Origin: JBGTCY01 sp041748615
Lineage (GTDB): Bacteria; Bacteroidota; Bacteroidia; Chitinophagales; CAIOSU01
Assembly (NCBI GenBank): GCA_041748615.1
Contig: JBGTCY010000171.1
Location: 1-18,012, forward strand
Length of the DNA: 18,012 bases
Direction of reading: 5' to 3'
Of the stretch, positions 14,301-18,012 are shown in pieces. The stretch's first letter is position 1; each line of letters starts with the position of its first letter. The notes beneath the pieces were generated by a model. That model made no database searches and was not told where the DNA came from. It saw only the letters and a program-made list of their open reading frames with translations. The translations under genes and the position numbers were made by a program.

Positions 14301-17041
14301 CGCATGCTTACTGGCGCTTAAAAGGGCTTGCTGTTGACCTCGTGATATGGAACGAAGACCATGGCGGCTACCGGCAGATTTTTCAAAATGATATCCTCGC
14401 GTTAATTCCAATGGAGTTGCGTGACCGTCCGGGAGGCGTTTTTGTGAGAGCGGCTGACCAGATTTCCAACGAAGACCGCATCTTGTTTCAAAGCGTTGCG
14501 CGGATTAATATTTCTGATAGCGGAGGCGCGTTGTCCGACCAGCTTAAACGCAAAGCGCCCGCGAAGCAGGTTATTCCTTACCTGACGCCTGAGCAAAAAT
14601 ATCGTCCGGCATTTACGGCAATTCCAATTCCTGAAAATCTGAATTTTAATAATGGAATAGGCGGCTTCTCGCCTGACGGCAGCGAGTATGTGATGGTCAT
14701 GGACCGCAAAAATAAAACACCCGCGCCCTGGGTGAATGTCATCGCCAATCCCGGTTTCGGAACCGTGATTACCGAAAGCGGAGGCGCATATACATGGATT
14801 GAAAACGCGCATGAATTAAGATTGACGCCCTGGAATAATGACCCCGTGAGCGATGCTGCTGCCGGAGAAGCCTATTATCTCCGCGATGAAGAAAACGGAC
14901 ATTTCTGGTCTGCCGCGCTACTGCCCGCAGGAGGCGCCTCGCCCTACATTACGCGACATGGATTTGGTTACAGCGCATTTGAACACATAGAAGATGGTAT
15001 CTATTCAGAAATGATAGTGTATGTGGATTTGGAAGCGGCTGTCAAATTCACGGTCATAAAAATCCGCAATCAATCCGGCAGAATGCGTAAGCTTTCGGCA
15101 ACGGGATATGTGGAATGGACGTTGGGCGACAACCGCGCAAAAACAGCAATGCATATCCGCACGGAAGCGGACGCGGACACCGGGACTTTGTTTGCAAAAA
15201 ATCCCTATAGCACCGAGTTTTCTAACCGCGTGGCATTTTTTGATGTAGCCGCCAAAAAGAAAACCTATACGGCAGACCGCAAGGAATTTATCGGTCGCAA
15301 CGGAACCCTGCGATACCCGGATGCCATGTACCGGCAAAAACTTTCGGGAAAAACAGGACTTGCTTTAGACCCCTGTGCCGCCATACAAACGCCCTTTGAA
15401 TTGGCGGATGGCGAAGAACGGGAAATTATTTTTACGCTGGGCGCTGGAAAAAATAATCATCGCACAAGTGAACTTGCGGAGCAATTCCGTGGAAAAGAAG
15501 CAGCGCTCGATACATTCGAAAAAGTGAGAACCTATTGGAAACAAACGTTGGGCGCTTTACAGGTGGAAACTCCGGATGCCGCCATCAATGTGATTGCAAA
15601 CGGATGGCTCACTTACCAAATCCTTTCATCTCGGCTTTGGGGACGCAGCGGATTTTATCAGTCGGGGGGCGCATTTGGTTTCAGAGACCAGTTGCAGGAT
15701 GTGATGTCGCTGCTTCCGGTAGCGCCACAATTGGCGCGCGAGCAAATATTGCTCAGCGCATCGCGTCAGTTTAAAGAAGGCGATGTGCAGCATTGGTGGC
15801 ATCCTCCTATCGGGCGCGGTGTTCGTACGCGTTGCTCAGATGATTTTCTCTGGCTGCCTTTCGTAACGGCTCACTACATTTCTTTCACTGATGACACCGC
15901 TATTTTGGATGAGCCGGTGAAATTTTTAGAAGGAAGATTATTGAACCAGGGTGAAGAATCCTATTATGACCTCCCCGTTCAATCCTATGATTCGCTTCCG
16001 CTTTATGAACATTGTGTGCGGGCAATTAAAAATGGATTTCAATATGGTGAAAAAGGATTGCCTTTAATCGGTGCCGGTGATTGGAACGATGGGTTAGACA
16101 GAGTTGGCGATAAAGGAAAGGGCGAAAGCGTGTGGATGGCATTTTTCTTTTATGGAATTCTGATTCGCTTCGCGGAAGTTGCAAGGCTGAAAAATGATGC
16201 CGCCTTTGCAGATGAATGTGAAAAACAGGCGAAACAACTCAAAGAAAACATCGCCCTACATGCCTGGGATGGCGCATGGTATCAACGCGCATGGTTCGAT
16301 GACGGCACACCATTGGGCAGTTCGAAAAGCGAAGAATGTAAAATTGATTCGATTGCGCAAAGCTGGTCGGTTTTATCCGGAGCAGGAGAACCGGAGCGTT
16401 CCCGCACAGCGATGGAGTCGGCATATCAAAATCTGGTGAAAAAGGATATCGGCATTATTCAACTGTTAGAGCCGCCTTTCGATAAATCCAATGTTTATCC
16501 GGGGTATATCAAAGGATATGTGCCCGGTGTGCGGGAGAATGGCGGACAATACTCCCATGCTGCCGTATGGCTGATTATGGCTTTTGCCAAATTGGGCGAC
16601 AACAAAAGGGTGTGGGAATTATTGAATTTGATTAATCCCGTTAATCACGGCAAAACTCCGGAAGAAATTGCCGTGTATAAAGTAGAGCCGTATGTGATAG
16701 CGGCAGATGTGTACGCCAACGAATCCCATGCCGGACGTGGCGGCTGGACCTGGTACACCGGCTCGGCAGGTTGGATGTACCGCTTGATTGTGGAATCATT
16801 GCTCGGGTTGATACAGGAAGCCGATAAACTCAAACTTGTTCCCTGCATTCCGAAAGAATGGCAGTCATTTAAAATACATTACCGCTATAAAAGCGCGCTG
16901 TATCATATCACGGTTACACAACAAACGGGCGAACCGTCAATGAAGGTGGCGGTGAACGGGGTGGTGCAGGAAGACAACATTCTTACGCTGGCAGATGATG
17001 GAGCCGAACATGATGTACAGGTGATGCTGGTTACGGAATAA
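8366..17041 (+). CDS. Cyclic beta-1,2-glucan synthase (NdvB/Cgs type; GT84 + glycoamylase-like + GH94)
   Basis: A 2891-residue inner-membrane enzyme that makes periplasmic cyclic beta-1,2-glucan from UDP-glucose; rhizobial NdvB and Brucella Cgs are about 2830 residues. An N-terminal helical region (ISPAGEWLIDNFYLIEEH, near 93-110) is followed by membrane segments at about 417-472. The GT84 domain (about 496-820) has DAD at 637-639, SHDLIEG at 749-755 and RSRWVRGDWQ at 783-792. More membrane segments lie at about 829-1000. A glycoamylase-like domain (about 1050-1560, with HFYNWYDTRTLEPLYP near 1100, ISESGYN around Glu-1451 and AHHKGMS near 1544) is assigned to cyclisation in family work. Two GT36-type beta-sandwich modules follow (FIGRG at 1816, FIGRN at 2308). 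The GH94 phosphorylase domain (about 2400-2820) has GFRDQLQD (2438-2445) and GDWNDG (2571-2576, Asp-2575 the likely general acid) and sets chain length. Met-1 or Met-3 could be the start; no Shine-Dalgarno sequence is seen. Confidence 0.95.
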   Translation: MKMIRAAHELISEMRDFFQKNNAEPNYLSEELMSAELYSSEQMQRFGKALAKTHKLSEKPAQDHLLKRLADNETLLNEVRRLINDAIKKKYQISPAGEWLIDNFYLIEEHMRSAKINFPKDYSEDLPQLSDAGVTRIYDIIQQVIAHSDGRIDIENLSGFINAYQTVTHLKLGELWAIPIMLKLALIENLRRVSARVAIDRVNANLANYWAQEMIETSEKNPKNLILVIADMARSQPPMVDAFVAELVRQVRGKGPDLALSLNWIEQQLAESGLNSEDLVNAEVQKQAANQVSMSNSIGSLRFLDAMNWRDFVEEHSIVEQTLREDLNGIYGFMDFTTRDRYRHVVEHLAKKSKIAEHEVARIAIRLAHESAVAGDKAHRTSHVGYFLTGPGVNQTKTAAKTPVSYLQKFKSFLKRHRFFFYLSFILSITFAISACILMLAQADVKNYWLLLMVAFLALLSASQLAVSVANFISTLWVKPHLLPRMDFSKKIPADARTLVVIPAMLSGMKELENLTEALEIRFLANRNENLHFGLLTDFTDAEQETLPQDRALVDAAIRKIEALNKKYKRENNDLFMLFHRPRRWNAGENTWMGYERKRGKLTDLNSLLRGNSQECFSQIIGDQSVFTQIKYVITLDADTQLPMGAAWKLIGTMAHPLNHAWYDERKKRITEGYGILQPRVANSLPDETGSRYARMHGNEPGIDPYTRASSDVYQDLFEEGSFIGKGIYEVDIFRKVLDGKFAENSILSHDLIEGCYMRSGLVSDVQLFEKYPTRYDADMKRRSRWVRGDWQIFSWFLPFVPGSDGRWHKNRISAISRWKIFDNIRRSLVPLALTMLLILGWLVLPTALLWTVVITGIIIVPVIFTSAWSVIRKPKEVGITQHISNSAGDIADIFYKTLFTLICLPYEAYVNTIAVIRTIWRKLITKKHLLEWNPSGNTKNNNRANLAASYMSMWIEIVLPAAVIIYLLNTIPGKLITAGPIVLLWLVAPMITWWVSKPLARQAAALSDRQNIFLRKMARKTWGFFERFVSPHDNWLPPDNYQEQPVEALAHRTSPTNIGLSLLANLTARDFGYITTGQLIERTANTISAMKKMERYRGHFYNWYDTRTLEPLYPKYISTVDSGNLAGHLLVLRQGLRAIPHQKIIGSKIFDGILDTLRVLTDTMEEKEEALLHSFKTDLKTACKQDLNNIPEVKQSASHLIKTFLSVYDQLNSAPESETEWWKQRLKIQLEQLNEAFQIFTPWELLATAPAQFKDLVLLNQNPTLSGLLMTARRMQEGLNFQRDANNLTGESEWLELFQTAITNTIQQAEAQIIQAEHLAHQCSELADMYWDFLFDETCNLFTIGYNVNERHADASYYDLLASEVRLGVFAGIAQGKLPEESWFALGRLLTNMDGSPVLLSWSGSMFEYLMPLLVMPSYENTLLDQTAKAAVASQINYGKKTGQPWGISESGYNMLSADSHYQYNAFGVPGLGLKRGLEDDYVIAPYATALALMVAPEKACRNLELLQEKGFQGKYGFYEAIDFTPSRLPRGQNHAIVYSFMAHHKGMSLLSLAHLLLDKPMQKLFEAEPQFKAALLLLQERIPRATTYFAHTTDVADINYVPGTIETRILNTPDTSVPEVQLLSNGKYHVMVTNAGGGYSRWKDFAVTRWREDVTRDNWGTFCYIRDLDSNAFWSNTRQPALQKGEKYEAVFAHGHVDFRTANHEIETHTEIVVSPEDDIEMRRLRIANRSSVRRTIEVTSYAEVVLAPAASDLSQPIFNNLFVQTEIIPHQNAILCTRRPRSEEERPPWMCHLMTMHGKIPEAISCETDRMKFIGRGNSIVHPQAMNSTGPLSGTQGAVLDPIVAIRYKITLEPDETITLDMVTGVAETKEACKYLIEKYQDKHHKDRVFELAWTHSQVVLRQINASEGDAQLYSRLAGSILFTNPVFRADPSILISNHRQQSGLWGYSISGDLPIVLLKIEKQANMKLVRQMVQAHAYWRLKGLAVDLVIWNEDHGGYRQIFQNDILALIPMELRDRPGGVFVRAADQISNEDRILFQSVARINISDSGGALSDQLKRKAPAKQVIPYLTPEQKYRPAFTAIPIPENLNFNNGIGGFSPDGSEYVMVMDRKNKTPAPWVNVIANPGFGTVITESGGAYTWIENAHELRLTPWNNDPVSDAAAGEAYYLRDEENGHFWSAALLPAGGASPYITRHGFGYSAFEHIEDGIYSEMIVYVDLEAAVKFTVIKIRNQSGRMRKLSATGYVEWTLGDNRAKTAMHIRTEADADTGTLFAKNPYSTEFSNRVAFFDVAAKKKTYTADRKEFIGRNGTLRYPDAMYRQKLSGKTGLALDPCAAIQTPFELADGEEREIIFTLGAGKNNHRTSELAEQFRGKEAALDTFEKVRTYWKQTLGALQVETPDAAINVIANGWLTYQILSSRLWGRSGFYQSGGAFGFRDQLQDVMSLLPVAPQLAREQILLSASRQFKEGDVQHWWHPPIGRGVRTRCSDDFLWLPFVTAHYISFTDDTAILDEPVKFLEGRLLNQGEESYYDLPVQSYDSLPLYEHCVRAIKNGFQYGEKGLPLIGAGDWNDGLDRVGDKGKGESVWMAFFFYGILIRFAEVARLKNDAAFADECEKQAKQLKENIALHAWDGAWYQRAWFDDGTPLGSSKSEECKIDSIAQSWSVLSGAGEPERSRTAMESAYQNLVKKDIGIIQLLEPPFDKSNVYPGYIKGYVPGVRENGGQYSHAAVWLIMAFAKLGDNKRVWELLNLINPVNHGKTPEEIAVYKVEPYVIAADVYANESHAGRGGWTWYTGSAGWMYRLIVESLLGLIQEADKLKLVPCIPKEWQSFKIHYRYKSALYHITVTQQTGEPSMKVAVNGVVQEDNILTLADDGAEHDVQVMLVTE

Positions 17042-17265
17042 GCTGGCAGCAATTATCTCGACATTAAAAATAAATTTGGTGCTCCTGAAAAAGATGATAT
17101 TCTCATTACTTCCGTTGGGACAATTGAAAATACAAATCAAGAAGGGTTTTACTTCTGCTATGTGACGGGAGACTATCAAGCCTTCCGGTTGACCGGGATG
17201 AGAGGTTTTGGGGTGAAATTCCTTCTTACTTGCTCGGCTATTTCTTGGATAAATTTAATGCTTGA
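17042..17265 (+). pseudogene. Truncated, frameshifted C-terminal remnant of an unidentified gene
   Basis: Immediately after the glucan synthase stop, the same frame stays open and reads as convincing protein (SNYLDIKNKFGAPEKDDILI, then EGFYFCYVTGDYQAFRL) but has no ATG. Near 17186-17194 the coherent reading moves to another frame (DRDERFWGEIPSYLLGYFLD, then KFNA and TGA at 17263-17265). A single missing base there would rejoin the two parts into one C-terminus of about 75 residues. I infer that an older gene lost its 5' part when the glucan synthase segment came to lie beside it, and then suffered a frameshift; an assembly error in the one base is possible. The end overlaps the 3' end of the convergent gene by 11 bases. 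I do not recognise the family. Confidence 0.5.
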
Positions 17266-18012
17266 CAATCATCTTCCGGCTTCCGGTTCCTTGTTCTGTT
17301 GTTACATGAATAAAATAAACACCCTCAGTCAAGTTTAGGCTGATGGTGGATGATTGTTCGCTAATAGATGTTTGATAAATTTTTTCTCCGACTACATTGT
17401 AAATCTCCATTTCTCCCCACGTTCCATGCCTGCCGATTCTTTCGATGTTGAATATACCGGTGGTGGGATTCGGATATACATTAAATTTATTTGTGGCATT
17501 ATGCGGTGCTATGCCGGTTACTAACGCATATTTAAAGATTGTTCCATAATTATTTAAGCCGCCCTCTAATGTCATCCCATATAGAAATGATCCGTCAGAA
17601 ATAACAGTGCCCCAGGGTCCCATTCCATTTGTAATACCCTCGAAATCGAGCAGTTTGGAATAGCCGGATCCATCAGGCTGAATTTTAAAGAGAACCCCCC
17701 TTCCAATAGAACCGCCATTACGTGTCATACCATACAGAAAGTTTCCGTCATAAAAAAGTGTTCCTATAGGATTAATTCCTTCTGTGCCTGCCATGTGGTG
17801 CAATATCTGATAACCGGTTCCATCGGGTTTTATTCTAAAGATGACTCCCTCATCATTTGAACCGCCTCTATATGTCATACCGTACAGAAAGATGCCGTCA
17901 GAAATTAAAGAGCTTCCGGGATGACGCCCATCTATCGTATTTGCAAAATCGAACAGCTTGGAATAACCGGTTCCATCGGGATTAATTTTAAAAATAACCC
18001 CGTCATTGTTTG
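17255..18012 (-). CDS. GloVer tandem-repeat protein with T9SS C-terminal sorting domain (N-terminus beyond window)
   Basis: The frame stays open from the right edge (first full codon at 18010) to TAA at 17257-17255, giving 251 visible residues. An internal ATG at 17878 is not the true start, since repeats continue upstream of it. About four repeats of 50-51 residues follow the pattern GGSNDEGVIFRIKPDGTGY, then SDG-FLYGMT, which is the GloVer tandem repeat (TIGR03803 type), likely a beta-propeller-like surface module. The last 76 residues (17485-17255) are a type IX secretion sorting domain: VYPNPTTGIFNIE, then YNVVGEKIYQTSIS, LTEGVYFIHV and final RKMIVKH. The protein is therefore probably exported and attached to, or released from, the cell surface. 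It converges with the glucan synthase gene. Confidence 0.9.
   Translation of the reverse strand, partial: NNDGVIFKINPDGTGYSKLFDFANTIDGRHPGSSLISDGIFLYGMTYRGGSNDEGVIFRIKPDGTGYQILHHMAGTEGINPIGTLFYDGNFLYGMTRNGGSIGRGVLFKIQPDGSGYSKLLDFEGITNGMGPWGTVISDGSFLYGMTLEGGLNNYGTIFKYALVTGIAPHNATNKFNVYPNPTTGIFNIERIGRHGTWGEMEIYNVVGEKIYQTSISEQSSTISLNLTEGVYFIHVTTEQGTGSRKMIVKH

Noticed and set aside
17039..17265. Stop-codon readthrough extending the glucan synthase into the following open frame
   Set aside because: The synthase is already at full family length, and the downstream frame needs a further frameshift to reach its natural end. A remnant of another gene explains it better.
17485..18012. Tandem repeats of about 150 bp that might suggest a CRISPR or satellite array
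   Set aside because: The period corresponds to 50-51 codons and the translation gives GloVer repeats in one open frame, so the repetition is protein-level.

Overview
The window looks like a chromosomal segment of a Bacteroidota bacterium, probably from the Chitinophagales/Sphingobacteriia side. The signs are a type IX secretion C-terminal sorting domain on a GloVer-repeat protein, a large OmpA-type outer-membrane protein with a Bacteroidota-style linker, start codons preceded by A-rich leaders instead of Shine-Dalgarno sequences, and at least one clear TAnnTTTG promoter element. The taxonomic placement is inference.

Layout, left to right. (1) 1-563: the first seven codons of a leftward gene, its promoter region, a dispersed repeat with an internal duplication, a MITE-like hairpin element, and a second copy of the promoter-associated element. 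(2) 564-2119, rightward: a small uncertain ORF, a short ribosome-hibernation factor of the HPF/RaiA family, and an MscS-type mechanosensitive channel. (3) 2245-5693, leftward: two genes overlapping by ATGA, an uncharacterised exported beta-rich protein followed by an OmpA-domain outer-membrane protein with a long coiled-coil linker. (4) 5838-6327, leftward: a small lipoprotein and a possible 22-residue ORF four bases behind it. (5) 6670-8061, rightward: a DUF2254 membrane protein. (6) 8062-8365: a second copy of the dispersed repeat. (7) 8366-17041, rightward: a 2891-residue cyclic beta-1,2-glucan synthase, almost half of the window. (8) 17042-17265: a broken C-terminal remnant of an unidentified gene. 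(9) 17255 to the right edge, leftward: the C-terminal part of a GloVer-repeat, T9SS-sorted surface protein.

The recognisable genes share an envelope and stress theme: ribosome hibernation, a tension-gated channel, a periplasmic osmoregulated glucan synthase, envelope lipoproteins and an OmpA anchor. The most interesting non-coding signal is a 36-bp two-part element (TGTGAAT...TAAAT, then AATTGTGTAAC) found at 88-123 (-), 514-549 (+) and 6475-6510 (-), with a weaker relative at 6535-6573 (+). In the two leftward copies its TTG lies at exactly the same distance from a TAnnTTTG-like -7 box. I read it as a candidate activator-binding site for a stress regulon. No CRISPR array, tRNA, rRNA or complete insertion sequence was seen.
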